DNA from: JBGTFE01 sp036403235
Lineage (GTDB): Bacteria > Acidobacteriota > Blastocatellia > Pyrinomonadales > Pyrinomonadaceae
Length of the DNA: 64,000 nt
NCBI GenBank assembly: GCA_036403235.1
Contig: DASWRI010000083.1
Location: 62,001-126,000, forward strand
Direction of reading: 5' to 3'
Shown here: in pieces, positions 17,531 to 26,790 of the stretch
Position numbering within the stretch: the first letter of the stretch is position 1
Layout: the number at the start of each line of letters is the position of its first letter
Notes under the pieces: model-generated
Database searches by the model: none
What the model was told of the DNA's origin: nothing
The model's input: the letters and a program-made list of their open reading frames with translations, nothing else
Translations under genes and position numbers: made by a program

Positions 17531-18052
17531 ATGCCTACAAAAGAAAGTCTGCAACACAAACTTGACCGCGTGCGTCCGCCGCGTGTCCAAATCACCTACG
17601 ACGTCGAGGTCGGAGGTGCAATCGAATTGAAGGAACTCCCGTTTGTCGTCGGCGTCATGGGCGATTTTGTCGGAAATCCGCAAGACCCGCTGCCGGCGCT
17701 CAAAAATCGTAAATTTGTCGAAATCGACCCGGATAATTTCAATCAGGTGATGGCCGGAATGAAACCGCGCGTCGCTTTTTCGGTTGACAATAAATTGCAG
17801 GACGACGGAAGCAGACTGGGAGTCGATTTGACTTTCAACAGTATCGAAGATTTCGAACCGGATAATATCGTCCGGCAGGTCGAACCGCTTCGCAAACTGG
17901 TCGAAGCGCGTCAGAAGCTTTCCGATTTGCGCTCGAAAATGGACGGCAACGAAAAATTGGAAAATCTGCTCAACGACGTTATTTCAAACTCGGACAAACA
18001 AAAGCAGTTGAGCGACGCGCTCGGCCTCGAAGGCCCTGCAAAGGAGGAATAA
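17531..18052 (+). CDS. tssB: T6SS contractile sheath small subunit TssB
   Basis: 173 residues. The family signature is clear: ESLQHKLDRVRPPRVQITYDVE, KELPFVVGVMGDFVG, VEIDPDNFNQVM. TssB and TssC interlace to form the contractile sheath around the Hcp tube in the cytoplasm. The C-terminal helix carries the TssC-contacting segment. The ribosome-binding site AAAAGGAGA precedes the ATG. The tssC start follows after three bases, which supports stoichiometric expression. Confidence 0.96.
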   Translation: MPTKESLQHKLDRVRPPRVQITYDVEVGGAIELKELPFVVGVMGDFVGNPQDPLPALKNRKFVEIDPDNFNQVMAGMKPRVAFSVDNKLQDDGSRLGVDLTFNSIEDFEPDNIVRQVEPLRKLVEARQKLSDLRSKMDGNEKLENLLNDVISNSDKQKQLSDALGLEGPAKEE

Positions 18053-18055
18053 AAA

Positions 18056-19543
18056 ATGGCTGACAACGCAAAACAGAAAGACGTACAGGTCGTCGAACAG
18101 CAGCAGGAAGGCGGCCTGCTCGACCAGATTTTGACCGAAGGCAGAATGGCGCGCGACGATTACCAGAAAGAGCGCGCGAAAGATATGATTGGCGAATTCG
18201 TCAATCAGGTGATGAGCGGCGAGCTGACGATGACCAAAAACATGGACGTCGCCATCAACTCGCGCATCGCCGAGATTGACCGCCTGATTTCGGCGCAGAT
18301 GAATGAAATTATGCATCACGAGGAGTTTCAAAAGCTCGAAGGCTCGTGGCGCGGACTTCATTATCTGGTAAAAAACTCGCTGACCGGAACGCAACTCAAA
18401 ATTCGCGTCATGAGCGCGACCAAAAAAGAGCTTCTCAAAGATTTCGAACGCGCGCTCGAATTTGACCAATCGGCGATGTTTAAGAAAATCTACGAGGACG
18501 AATACGGAATGTTCGGCGGCGCACCGTTCGGCGCGATAATCGGCGATTACGAATTCGGCAATCACCCGCAGGATATGGCTTTGCTGCAAAGCATTTCTCA
18601 GGTCGCGGCGGCCGCGCACGCTCCTTTTTTAAGCGCTTCTTCGCCCGATATGTTCGGCTGGGACACTTTCGGAGAAATGACCGAAGTGCGCGATGTTTCA
18701 AAGATTTTCGACCGCACGGAATACGCCAAATGGCGCAGCTTCCGCGAATCGGAAGACGCGCGCTATGTCGGGCTGACGCTTCCGCACGTGCTCGGGCGCG
18801 AGCCTTACGGCGAAGCGACAAAACCGACCGAAACCTTCCGTTTTGAAGAAGACGTCGATGGCAAAGACCACAAAAAATATCTCTGGTCGAATGCCGCTTA
18901 CTCGCTCGGCACGCGTTTGACCGAAGCGTTTTCGATGCACGGCTGGTGCGTCGCGATTCGCGGCGTCGAAGGCGGCGGGCTCGTACAGGATTTACCGACG
19001 CACACGTTTGCAACCGACGAGGGCGAAATCGCGATGAAATGCCCGACCGAAGTGGCGATTACGGACCGGCGCGAAAAGGAATTTGCCGACAACGGATTTA
19101 TTCCGCTGGTGCACTGCAAAAACACCGATTACGCGGCGTTTTTCGCCACGCAGTCGGCCAATAAAGCGAAAAAATTCGACACCGACGCGGCCAACGCCAA
19201 CGCGCGTCTTTCGTCGCAGCTGCAATATATTTTCGCCGTTTCGCGGTTTGCGCACTATCTGAAATCGATGATGCGCGACAAAATCGGCTCGTTTATGTCG
19301 CGCAAGGAGGCCGAGATTTTCCTGAATCGCTGGATAAGCAAATACGTGCTCGAAAACGACGTCGCTCCGGCGGAGCAAAAAGCAAAATATCCGCTTCGTG
19401 AAGCGCGCATCGACGTTTCGGAAATTCCGGGCAAACCGGGCGCTTACCGCGCGGTGGCCTTTCTGCGCCCGCATTTTCAGCTCGACGAGCTTTCGGTTTC
19501 ATTGCGTCTGGTCGCCGAGCTTCCGCCGCCGGCCGGTAAGTAG
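18056..19543 (+). CDS. tssC: T6SS contractile sheath large subunit TssC
   Basis: 495 residues, standard length. Family landmarks: IDRLISAQMNEIMHHEEFQKLEGSW, GLHYLV, FGAIIGDYEF, SSPDMFG, RFAHYLKSMMRDKIGSFM and the C-terminal LRPHFQLDELSVSLRLVAELP. With TssB it builds the sheath, and ClpV recognises the contracted form. The strong Shine-Dalgarno AAGGAGGAAT overlaps the end of tssB. A long hairpin region (19592-19682) follows and separates it from hcp. Confidence 0.97.
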   Translation: MADNAKQKDVQVVEQQQEGGLLDQILTEGRMARDDYQKERAKDMIGEFVNQVMSGELTMTKNMDVAINSRIAEIDRLISAQMNEIMHHEEFQKLEGSWRGLHYLVKNSLTGTQLKIRVMSATKKELLKDFERALEFDQSAMFKKIYEDEYGMFGGAPFGAIIGDYEFGNHPQDMALLQSISQVAAAAHAPFLSASSPDMFGWDTFGEMTEVRDVSKIFDRTEYAKWRSFRESEDARYVGLTLPHVLGREPYGEATKPTETFRFEEDVDGKDHKKYLWSNAAYSLGTRLTEAFSMHGWCVAIRGVEGGGLVQDLPTHTFATDEGEIAMKCPTEVAITDRREKEFADNGFIPLVHCKNTDYAAFFATQSANKAKKFDTDAANANARLSSQLQYIFAVSRFAHYLKSMMRDKIGSFMSRKEAEIFLNRWISKYVLENDVAPAEQKAKYPLREARIDVSEIPGKPGAYRAVAFLRPHFQLDELSVSLRLVAELPPPAGK

Positions 19544-19591
19544 AAACGGTCGCGGAAAGTTTGCGGTTATTTTTTGTAATTCTGCAAAACA

Positions 19592-19682
19592 CGGCTTTCG
19601 CATCGTCTTAGAAAATGTGCGAGAGAGAATCGCGTTAAAACGAGCGAAAGCCGATTTTAACGATTGTTTTTATAAAACAATC
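19592..19682 (+). promoter_or_regulatory. Two hairpins between tssC and hcp
   Basis: CGGCTTTCGC at 19592-19601 pairs perfectly with GCGAAAGCCG at 19644-19653, closing a 42-base internal region. A second stem, GATTGTTTT/AAAACAATC (19662-19682), follows with a 3-base loop. The 185-bp gap holds no reading frame with support. Likely roles are partial termination or RNA processing that uncouples hcp, needed in large amounts, from tssBC. Confidence 0.6.
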
Positions 19683-19728
19683 AGGTAAATGAAATTTGAT
19701 AGTTATTTAAAGGAGCAATAGAAAAGTT

Positions 19729-20220
19729 ATGGCAAGTTCTGATTTTTATTTAAAGATTGACGGTATCGAAGGCGAATCGGAAGCAGTCGGGTTTGAAAAA
19801 CAAATCCAAATCGAATCGTGGTCAATGGGCGCGAACAACGCCGGTTCGGCCGGTTTGGGAACGGGTATGGGAACCGGTAAAGTAAGCATGCAGGATTTTC
19901 ATTTCGTCATGCAAAACGGTAAAGCCAGCGCGCAGATTATGTTGGCTGTCTGTAAAGGCAATCACATTCCGCAGGCTATCTTGTCGTGCCGCAAAACGGG
20001 CGGCGACGGCTCGCCTTTTACCTATTATAAATATACGTTCAAGGACCTTGTTATGTCGTCGTTCCAATCCGGCGCAAGCCAGGCATTGCCGATGGAGCAG
20101 GTAGCGTTCAACTATACGAAAATCACGCTTGAATACTTCCAGCAGAAAGCGGACGGAACGGTTGCGTTATCCAACACCATCAGTTATGACGTCAAACGAG
20201 TCGAAGGCACAGGCGCTTAA
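19729..20220 (+). CDS. hcp: T6SS tube protein Hcp (TssD)
   Basis: 163 residues, typical for Hcp1-type proteins. The start SDFYLKIDGIEGES and the segments IQIESWSMGANN and GKVSMQDFHFVM are characteristic, and so is FTYYKYTFKDLVMSSFQSG. Hexamer rings stack into the inner tube and can carry small effectors in the lumen. The gene has its own strong ribosome-binding site (AAAGGAG), and stem-loops lie on both sides, so its mRNA is probably a separate, stable unit. Single copy in this window. Confidence 0.96.
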   Translation: MASSDFYLKIDGIEGESEAVGFEKQIQIESWSMGANNAGSAGLGTGMGTGKVSMQDFHFVMQNGKASAQIMLAVCKGNHIPQAILSCRKTGGDGSPFTYYKYTFKDLVMSSFQSGASQALPMEQVAFNYTKITLEYFQQKADGTVALSNTISYDVKRVEGTGA

Positions 20221-20240
20221 TTTCAAACCGAGTCGGAAGG

Positions 20241-20278
20241 CTAATGTCTGCTTGTTGAAAGCGACGGGCAGACATTAG
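20241..20278 (+). terminator. Strong hairpin after hcp
   Basis: CTAATGTCTGC (20241-20251) and GCAGACATTAG (20268-20278) form a perfect 11-bp stem with a 16-base loop, followed by TTT. It may partly terminate transcription or protect the 3' end of an hcp mRNA while some polymerase reads on into tssE. Confidence 0.72.
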
Positions 20279-20341
20279 TTTCCCGAATATTTTAATTTAT
20301 CAATCCCGCCCGCGTTGCCGGGCAGAATTTTTTTAAATCGA

Positions 20342-20830
20342 ATGCCGCGAGCAGACCACGAAATCAGAGTAACCGCTTCGGTGCTCGACCGTCTTTTGGA
20401 TTTTGAGCCGAAAATGAGCACCGAGGCGCTGAAATCGCGCTCGAAATCGCTCGACGAATTAAAGCAGTCAATCAAGCGCGATTTGGAGTGGTTGCTCAAC
20501 GCCAGAAGCTACGCCGGCGAAATCGACGAGAATCTCGAAGAAGTAAAAAAATCCGTGATGGTTTTCGGTTTGCCCGATTTTACGGGCTTGAGCGCCAAAA
20601 GCGATGCGGAACTCAAACGCCTGACGCGCACGCTCGAACGGACGATTAAGACTTTCGAGCCGAGATTTTTGAACTTAAAAGTTTCGCTTGAACCGGTCAG
20701 CGCGACCGACCGGCAGTTAAATTTTCGGATTGAAGCGCAGCTCAACGTCGAGCCTTCGCCCGAGCCGATTGCGTTCGACACGATTTTGCAGCTCGGCAGC
20801 GGCGATTTTTCCGTCAAAGAAAAACAATAA
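20342..20830 (+). CDS. tssE: T6SS baseplate protein TssE (gp25-like)
   Basis: About 162 residues of the GPW/gp25 family: VTASVLDRLLDFEP near the start, LKQSIKRDLEWLLNAR (the conserved gp25 helix), VMVFGLPDFTGLS, and RTLERTIKTFEPRFLNLKVSL. TssE is a wedge component that nucleates sheath polymerisation with TssF and TssG. The ATG at 20342 is preferred; an in-frame TTG at 20315 would add nine residues and cannot be excluded, since neither has a good ribosome-binding site. It lies downstream of the hcp hairpin. Confidence 0.92.
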   Translation: MPRADHEIRVTASVLDRLLDFEPKMSTEALKSRSKSLDELKQSIKRDLEWLLNARSYAGEIDENLEEVKKSVMVFGLPDFTGLSAKSDAELKRLTRTLERTIKTFEPRFLNLKVSLEPVSATDRQLNFRIEAQLNVEPSPEPIAFDTILQLGSGDFSVKEKQ

Positions 20831-20918
20831 CGGCGCGCGGAATTGTTTGTATCGCCTCGAAAATGATTAAATGAAATTATCGATTTTAGTTTCTCAAATT
20901 GCTTTACCTGTTTAATTT

Positions 20919-22808
20919 ATGCGTGATGAGCTTTTAGGATATTACGAGCGCGAGCTGACTTTTCTGCGCCGGATGGGCGCGGAGTTTGCGCGCAAATATC
21001 CGAAAATTGCGGCGCGGCTCTTGCTCGACGAAGAAAAAATCGAAGACCCGCACGTTGAGCGCATGATTGAGGCGTTCGCGTTTCTGACCGGACGCGTTTC
21101 GCTCAAACTTGACGACGAGCTGCCCGAGGTTACCGAATCTTTTCTGAACGTTCTCTACCCGCATTATCTGGCGCCGATTCCTTCGATGGCGATTACGGAA
21201 TTTTCCTTCGGCTCGCGGAGCGACCAGTTGACGACGATTCAAAAAGTCGAGCGCGGCGCGCGGCTTTCTTCGCGCCCGGTCGACGGCACGCCGTGTCGTT
21301 TTCAAACCTGCTACGACACGCAGCTCGTCCCCATCGAGATTGAATCGGCCGCATTGGAATCGCCCGCGCCGAAAGACGGGCGCGGAAAATTTGCCGAAAG
21401 CTATATTCGTCTGAGTATGCGCTGCTACGGCAACGCGAATTTAAGCGAGTTGAAAATGGGCGACACAGGCGAAGCGCCGAAATTTCTGCGCTTTTTTCTA
21501 AACGGCGACCCGCAGCTTGTTTTTCCGCTTTACGAATTGATTTTTAACCAGGCGAGCGCGGTCGAGTTTCGCGCCAAAGACAAGCCCATCGGCAACCGGA
21601 GTCTCGGCACGCTGGCCAATATTCAGATAAAACTTCCCGCGCCGGTCATTCTGCCCGCCGACGTTATCAAACAAGTCGGCTTTGAAGAATTGGAAGCCAT
21701 TCTGCCCTACACGAAACGCTCGTTTTCCGGCTACCGGCTTTTAACCGAATATTTTACGTTCCCGCATAAATTTTTATTTTTCGACATCTACGGCATCGAC
21801 GGGGCGATTGCCAAAAAATTCGGCAGTCATTTCGATATTCTCATTCATTTGAAGGACATTACACCGCCGCGCGCGCCCGTCACGAAAGAAACTTTTCGGA
21901 TGGGCTGCACGCCGGTCGTCAATCTTTTTTCGCGAATGGCCGACCCGATTTATCTTTCGCAGCAAAAATACGAATATCACATTCTGCCGGACGTTCACCG
22001 GCAGATGACGACCGAAATTTACTCGATTGACGAAGTAATCACGACCGACCCGCGAACAAATACGACGCGCGAGTTTTCGCCGTTTTATTCTTTGAAACAC
22101 GCTTACGGCGAGCAGATGGAAAAAACTTTCTGGTATGCGACCAGACGCGCTTCGCAAAGAGCCGAAGACGAAGGGACGGAAATTTTTATGTCGCTCGTCG
22201 ATATGAATTTCAACCCGCGCGTTCCGGCCGCCGAGGTGATAAACGTCAAAACGACCTGCACCAATCGCGATTTGCCCGCACGACTTCCGTTCGGAGGGCG
22301 CGAAAACGATTTTGAAGTCGAAGGCACGGCGCTTTTATCGCGCGTCCGCTGTCTGACCAAACCGACCGAAACGATTCGCCCGCCGCGCCGACGAGCGGCG
22401 CACTGGCGCTTGATTTCGCATCTGAATTTGAATTACCTGTCGCTCGTCGGCGCGGAGTCGGGAACGCCCGAAGCTTTGCAGGAAATTCTGCAGCTTTATA
22501 ATTTTGACGATTCTTCGGTGACGAGAAAACAGATTTTAGGCATCACCGGCGTTTCGAGCCGCAAAGTCGTCCGCCAAATCGGCGGCCACATCGGCGCGGG
22601 TTTCGTGCGCGGGCTGGAAACGACTCTGACGTTTGACGAAGAACAATACGTCGGCAGCGGAATGTTTCTTTTCGCCTGCGTGCTGGAAAGATTTTTAGGG
22701 CTTTACACGTCGCTCAATTCTTTTCACCAGCTCGTGCTGCGAACCGAACAGCGCGAAGACGCGGTAAAGCGGTTTGTGCCGCGCGCCGGCGAGCAGATTC
22801 TTTTGTAA
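20919..22808 (+). CDS. tssF: T6SS baseplate protein TssF (VasA/ImpG family)
   Basis: 629 residues. The N-terminus is diagnostic: LLGYYERELTFLRRMGAEFARKYPKIA and PHVERMIEAFAFLTGRV. Further landmarks are FLNVLYPHYLAPIPSMAI, GYRLLTEYFTFPHKFLFFD, and LGLYTSLNSFHQLVL near the C-terminus. TssF pairs with TssG as the baseplate wedge around the spike hub. An 88-bp gap with no strong ribosome-binding site precedes it. Its end overlaps the reading frame used by tssG upstream sequence but not the tssG start. Confidence 0.96.
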   Translation: MRDELLGYYERELTFLRRMGAEFARKYPKIAARLLLDEEKIEDPHVERMIEAFAFLTGRVSLKLDDELPEVTESFLNVLYPHYLAPIPSMAITEFSFGSRSDQLTTIQKVERGARLSSRPVDGTPCRFQTCYDTQLVPIEIESAALESPAPKDGRGKFAESYIRLSMRCYGNANLSELKMGDTGEAPKFLRFFLNGDPQLVFPLYELIFNQASAVEFRAKDKPIGNRSLGTLANIQIKLPAPVILPADVIKQVGFEELEAILPYTKRSFSGYRLLTEYFTFPHKFLFFDIYGIDGAIAKKFGSHFDILIHLKDITPPRAPVTKETFRMGCTPVVNLFSRMADPIYLSQQKYEYHILPDVHRQMTTEIYSIDEVITTDPRTNTTREFSPFYSLKHAYGEQMEKTFWYATRRASQRAEDEGTEIFMSLVDMNFNPRVPAAEVINVKTTCTNRDLPARLPFGGRENDFEVEGTALLSRVRCLTKPTETIRPPRRRAAHWRLISHLNLNYLSLVGAESGTPEALQEILQLYNFDDSSVTRKQILGITGVSSRKVVRQIGGHIGAGFVRGLETTLTFDEEQYVGSGMFLFACVLERFLGLYTSLNSFHQLVLRTEQREDAVKRFVPRAGEQILL

Positions 22809-22812
22809 ATTA

Positions 22813-23820
22813 ATGGCAGAAAAACCGCTCAATCAAGAACTTTTCGACGAAGCGTATCGCTTTGATTTTTTTCAGGCCGTAAGGCTTCTGGAGAAAGTAT
22901 TTCCCGAACGCGCTCCAATCGGTCGCGAGGCGGGAGCGACGACGGAAGTCGTGCGCTTTCGCTCGCGCATTATGCTCGATTTTCCCGCCAGCCAGATTTA
23001 CGAATTAAAAGAATCAAGCGACGAATCGACGGACGAGCAAAAATCGGAGATGTTCGTCAATTTTATGGGCATGGTCGGCGTCAGCGGCGTGATGCCGGTT
23101 CATTACACCGAGCTTGTTTTAGAGCGCATGCGCTACGGCGACACGTCGATGTGGGCGTTTCTCGACATCTTTACGCACCGCGCCGTCTCGCTTTTTTTCC
23201 GGGCGTGGGAAAAGTATCGATTTCCGGTCGGATATGAGCGCGGGAAAGATGAGTTTACCGATTATTTGTTCGATTTCGCGGGTCTCGGAACAAACGGCCT
23301 GCGCGGCCGAATGAGTCTCGCGGACGAGTCACTTTTGCCCTACGGCGGGCTGATTGCGCAAAAGCCGCATTCGGCCAGCGCGCTCGCGCAAATCCTGAGC
23401 GACTACTTCGGCGTCAGGGCAAAAATCGACCAGTTTTTCGGTCAATGGTTGGATTTGGATTCGGAAAGCATCACGAAGCTCGGCGCGGCAAACAATATGC
23501 TCGGCGGGAGCGCGATTGCCGGAACGCGCGTCTGGGAGCAGCAATCAAAGTTTCGCCTCGTTTTGGGCGCGCTTTCGTTCGACGAGTTTCAGGCTTTTCT
23601 GCCGAACGGCTCGGCGCACGCGCCTTTGAAATCGATACTTCGCTTTATGGTCGGATTGGAGCTCGATTTTGACGTGCAGCTCGTCCTCGCAGCCGGACGC
23701 GTGCCCGGCTGCGTTTTAACGACGCGCGCCAAACGCCGCCCGATGCTCGGCTGGACTTCGTGGCTGAAAACAAAACCGTTCCGCGAGGACGACGAGCAGG
23801 TAATTTTGCAAGTAGAATAA
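22813..23820 (+). CDS. tssG: T6SS baseplate protein TssG (VasB/ImpH family)
   Basis: 335 residues from the ATG at 22813, four bases after the tssF stop. Landmarks: FDFFQAVRLLEKVFP, VRFRSRIMLDFPASQIYEL, FMGMVGVSGVMPVHYTEL, DIFTHRAVSLFFRAWEKYR, SALAQILSDYFGVRAKIDQFFG and a final LGWTSWLKT. A longer in-frame version starting inside tssF would add a non-conserved tail and is rejected. TssG forms the baseplate wedge with TssF and TssE. Coupling to tssF is implied by the spacing. Confidence 0.95.
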   Translation: MAEKPLNQELFDEAYRFDFFQAVRLLEKVFPERAPIGREAGATTEVVRFRSRIMLDFPASQIYELKESSDESTDEQKSEMFVNFMGMVGVSGVMPVHYTELVLERMRYGDTSMWAFLDIFTHRAVSLFFRAWEKYRFPVGYERGKDEFTDYLFDFAGLGTNGLRGRMSLADESLLPYGGLIAQKPHSASALAQILSDYFGVRAKIDQFFGQWLDLDSESITKLGAANNMLGGSAIAGTRVWEQQSKFRLVLGALSFDEFQAFLPNGSAHAPLKSILRFMVGLELDFDVQLVLAAGRVPGCVLTTRAKRRPMLGWTSWLKTKPFREDDEQVILQVE

Positions 23821-23860
23821 TGAACCACAGAGACACGGAGATTTTTAAGGAGAAGTAAAA

Positions 23861-26695
23861 ATGAACGTAAATTTAAAGTCGCTGGTCGGAAGATTAAACG
23901 AGACTTGTCGAAACGCGCTTGAAAACGCCGCTGGTTTGTGCGTTTCGCGCGGCAATTACGACGTCGAGATTGAACACGTTTTAGCCAAACTGCTCGAACA
24001 GGACGATTCCGATTTGCAGAAAATTTGTCGTCATTACGAAGTAAACATCGACCATTTGACCAAGGACGTAGCGGGCGCGCTCGACCGTATGAAAACCGGA
24101 AATTCGGGTACGCCGGGCTTGAGCGACCGTCTGCCGCGCTGGTTTCAGGACGCGTGGCTGCTCGCTTCGGTCGATTTCGGCGCGGCGCGCGTTCGTTCGG
24201 GGCACCTTCTTTTGGCGCTGATTTCAAACGAAAGCACGGCGCGGCTGGCGCGTGATATTTCCAGAGAATTTAACTACATTTCGGTCGAATCGCTGCAAAC
24301 GAAACTGCCCGAATTAACGGCTGATTCGGACGAATCGCGCGACGCCGCCACCCTGGGCGAAACGTCACCGGCATCCGCCGGCGCGCCCATCGCGGCGGGC
24401 GTTCCGGGCAAGACGAAAGCGCTCGACCAGTACACCGAAGATTTGACGGCGAAAGCGGCCGCCGGAAAAATCGACCCGGTGCTCGGGCGCGATTTCGAGA
24501 TTCGACAGGTCATCGACATTTTAACCAGGCGGCGGCAAAACAACCCGATTTTGACGGGCGAAGCGGGCGTCGGCAAAACGGCCGTCGTCGAAGGTTTTGC
24601 GCTCAGAATAGCGGAGGGCGACGTTCCCGAACCTTTGAAAAACGTCATCGTCAGAACGCTGGATTTAGGACTTTTGCAGGCCGGCGCGGGCGTCAAGGGC
24701 GAGTTTGAGAGTCGTCTGAAATCGGTAATCGACGAAGTAAAATCGTCGCCGACGCCGATAATTATGTTTATCGACGAAGCGCACACGATGATTGGCGCGG
24801 GCGGGCAAGCCGGGCAAAACGACGCGGCAAATTTACTGAAACCGGCGCTCGCGCGCGGCGAGCTGCGGACAATCGCGGCGACGACGTGGGCGGAATACAA
24901 AAAATATTTTGAAAAGGACGCGGCTCTGGCAAGACGTTTTCAGGTCGTCAAGGTCGAAGAGCCGGACGAGGAAAAAGCGATTGCGATGATGCGCGGCATC
25001 GCCGATAAAATGGAAGAACATCACCGCGTTCGAATTTTGGACGAAGCGATTGTCGAATGCGTCAAGCTCTCGCAACGCTACATCACAGGCCGCCAGCTGC
25101 CCGACAAAAGCGTTTCGGTTCTCGACACCGCCTGCGCCAAAGTCGCCATCGGACAGGGCGCAACGCCCGCGCCGGTTGAAGACCGGGCACGCCGCATCCA
25201 GAATTTAACGACCGAAATCGAATCGCTCGAACGCGAGCAGGTGACGGGCGCGGCGCACGACGCGCGGCTCGCAGAATTAAAATCGAAAAGAGACGAAACG
25301 CAGGCCGAAGCAGACAAGCTGAACGAGCAGTGGGCGAAGGAAAAGGATTTGACCGGGCAAATTCAAAACATTCGGACAAAGATCGAGATGTCCCGCCTCG
25401 ACGAAAAATTAGCGGCAAACGTTTCAAACAACGGCGGTGAGCCTTCGTCAAACGGCAACAAAACGGAAAGCGCGGAAGCTTCGGCTGAACCGGCGGTCGC
25501 GGCAGCCGCATCTTCCGATTCAATCGCTTCAGCCGAAACCGCACCGGCGATTGATGCGGCGGTTTCCGAAACACCGGCGGCCGCGCCCGAAGCGCCGATT
25601 GATAAGGAATTTTTGAAATCCGAACTCAAGCGTCTAAATGCGGAATTAAAAGAACTTCAGGGCGAAAATCCCTTGATGCAGCCGGTCGTCAACGGGCAGA
25701 CGGTCGCCGAAGTTATTTCCGGCTGGACGGGAATTCCAATCGGCAAAATGGTCGCCGACGAAATCAACGCGGTTTTGAAATTGGCGGCGACTTTGCGCGA
25801 AAGAGTTCTCGGGCAAGACCACGCGCTCGAAGCGATTTCGCAGCGAATCCGCACCGCGCGCGCCGGTTTGACCGACCCGAAACGGCCGATTGGCGTCTTT
25901 TTGCTCGTCGGAACGTCCGGCGTCGGCAAAACCGAGACGGCGCTCGCGCTGGCCGATTCGCTTTACGGCGGCGAGCGCAATTTGATTTCGATAAATATGA
26001 GCGAATATCAGGAAGCGCACACGGTTTCTTCTCTGAAAGGCTCGCCGCCCGGATACGTCGGCTACGGCGAAGGCGGCGTTTTGACCGAAGCCGTGCGGCG
26101 CAAACCGTATTCGGTCGTCCTGCTCGACGAAGTCGAAAAAGCGCATCCGGACGTGATGGAATTATTTTTTCAGGTCTTTGATAAAGGCGTTCTCGAAGAC
26201 GGCGAGGGACGCGAAATTGATTTTAAGAATTGCATAATTCTGCTCACTTCAAACGTCGGGACGGACACGATTATGAAGCTCTGCGCCGACCCGGACACGA
26301 CGCCCGAGCCCGAAGGCCTGGTCGAGGCCATCAAGCCGGAGCTCAATAAAGCCTTTAAGCCCGCGCTTTTAGGTCGTATGGTGACGGTTCCGTATTACCC
26401 GATTTCCGACGAAATTCTGCGGCTTATCGTCAGACTCCAGCTCGGCAAAATCCGGAAACGAATCGCCGACAATCACAATGCGCAATTTTCCTTCGACGAA
26501 TCCGTCATTGAGACTGTGGCGAAACGCTGTACGGACGTCGATTCGGGCGCGCGCAACGTTTACAACATTTTGACCGGAACGCTTTTGCCGGAAATGTCAG
26601 GCGAGGTTTTATCCAGAATGGCATCGGGCGACGGTCTCAAGCGGGTGCACGTTTCGGTCGGCGACGGCGAGCGATTCGTCTATACGATTGAATAA
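23861..26695 (+). CDS. clpV: T6SS sheath-recycling AAA+ ATPase ClpV (TssH)
   Basis: 944 residues. An N-terminal ClpN-type domain (about 1-165) is followed by the first AAA+ module with Walker A GEAGVGKT (233-240) and Walker B FIDEAH. A coiled-coil middle domain (about 440-610) precedes the second AAA+ module, with GTSGVGKT (684-691), SEYQEAHTVSSLKGSPPGYVGYG and LLDEVEKAHPDV. ClpV extracts TssC N-termini from contracted sheaths and recycles them. Unusually, the middle domain carries an Ala/Glu/Ser-rich low-complexity insertion at about 520-580. The T6SS context and the family features separate it from ClpB. The ribosome-binding site AAGGAGAAG precedes the ATG. Confidence 0.95.
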   Translation: MNVNLKSLVGRLNETCRNALENAAGLCVSRGNYDVEIEHVLAKLLEQDDSDLQKICRHYEVNIDHLTKDVAGALDRMKTGNSGTPGLSDRLPRWFQDAWLLASVDFGAARVRSGHLLLALISNESTARLARDISREFNYISVESLQTKLPELTADSDESRDAATLGETSPASAGAPIAAGVPGKTKALDQYTEDLTAKAAAGKIDPVLGRDFEIRQVIDILTRRRQNNPILTGEAGVGKTAVVEGFALRIAEGDVPEPLKNVIVRTLDLGLLQAGAGVKGEFESRLKSVIDEVKSSPTPIIMFIDEAHTMIGAGGQAGQNDAANLLKPALARGELRTIAATTWAEYKKYFEKDAALARRFQVVKVEEPDEEKAIAMMRGIADKMEEHHRVRILDEAIVECVKLSQRYITGRQLPDKSVSVLDTACAKVAIGQGATPAPVEDRARRIQNLTTEIESLEREQVTGAAHDARLAELKSKRDETQAEADKLNEQWAKEKDLTGQIQNIRTKIEMSRLDEKLAANVSNNGGEPSSNGNKTESAEASAEPAVAAAASSDSIASAETAPAIDAAVSETPAAAPEAPIDKEFLKSELKRLNAELKELQGENPLMQPVVNGQTVAEVISGWTGIPIGKMVADEINAVLKLAATLRERVLGQDHALEAISQRIRTARAGLTDPKRPIGVFLLVGTSGVGKTETALALADSLYGGERNLISINMSEYQEAHTVSSLKGSPPGYVGYGEGGVLTEAVRRKPYSVVLLDEVEKAHPDVMELFFQVFDKGVLEDGEGREIDFKNCIILLTSNVGTDTIMKLCADPDTTPEPEGLVEAIKPELNKAFKPALLGRMVTVPYYPISDEILRLIVRLQLGKIRKRIADNHNAQFSFDESVIETVAKRCTDVDSGARNVYNILTGTLLPEMSGEVLSRMASGDGLKRVHVSVGDGERFVYTIE

Positions 26696-26790
26696 CGGGG
26701 CGGCCGCTTTAAGGCCGTAAACGAGGGCATTTTGGAGTATTTCGGTCGATAAATTTGCTAAACCCGAACCGCTCCTTTGCAGTTAAAACG

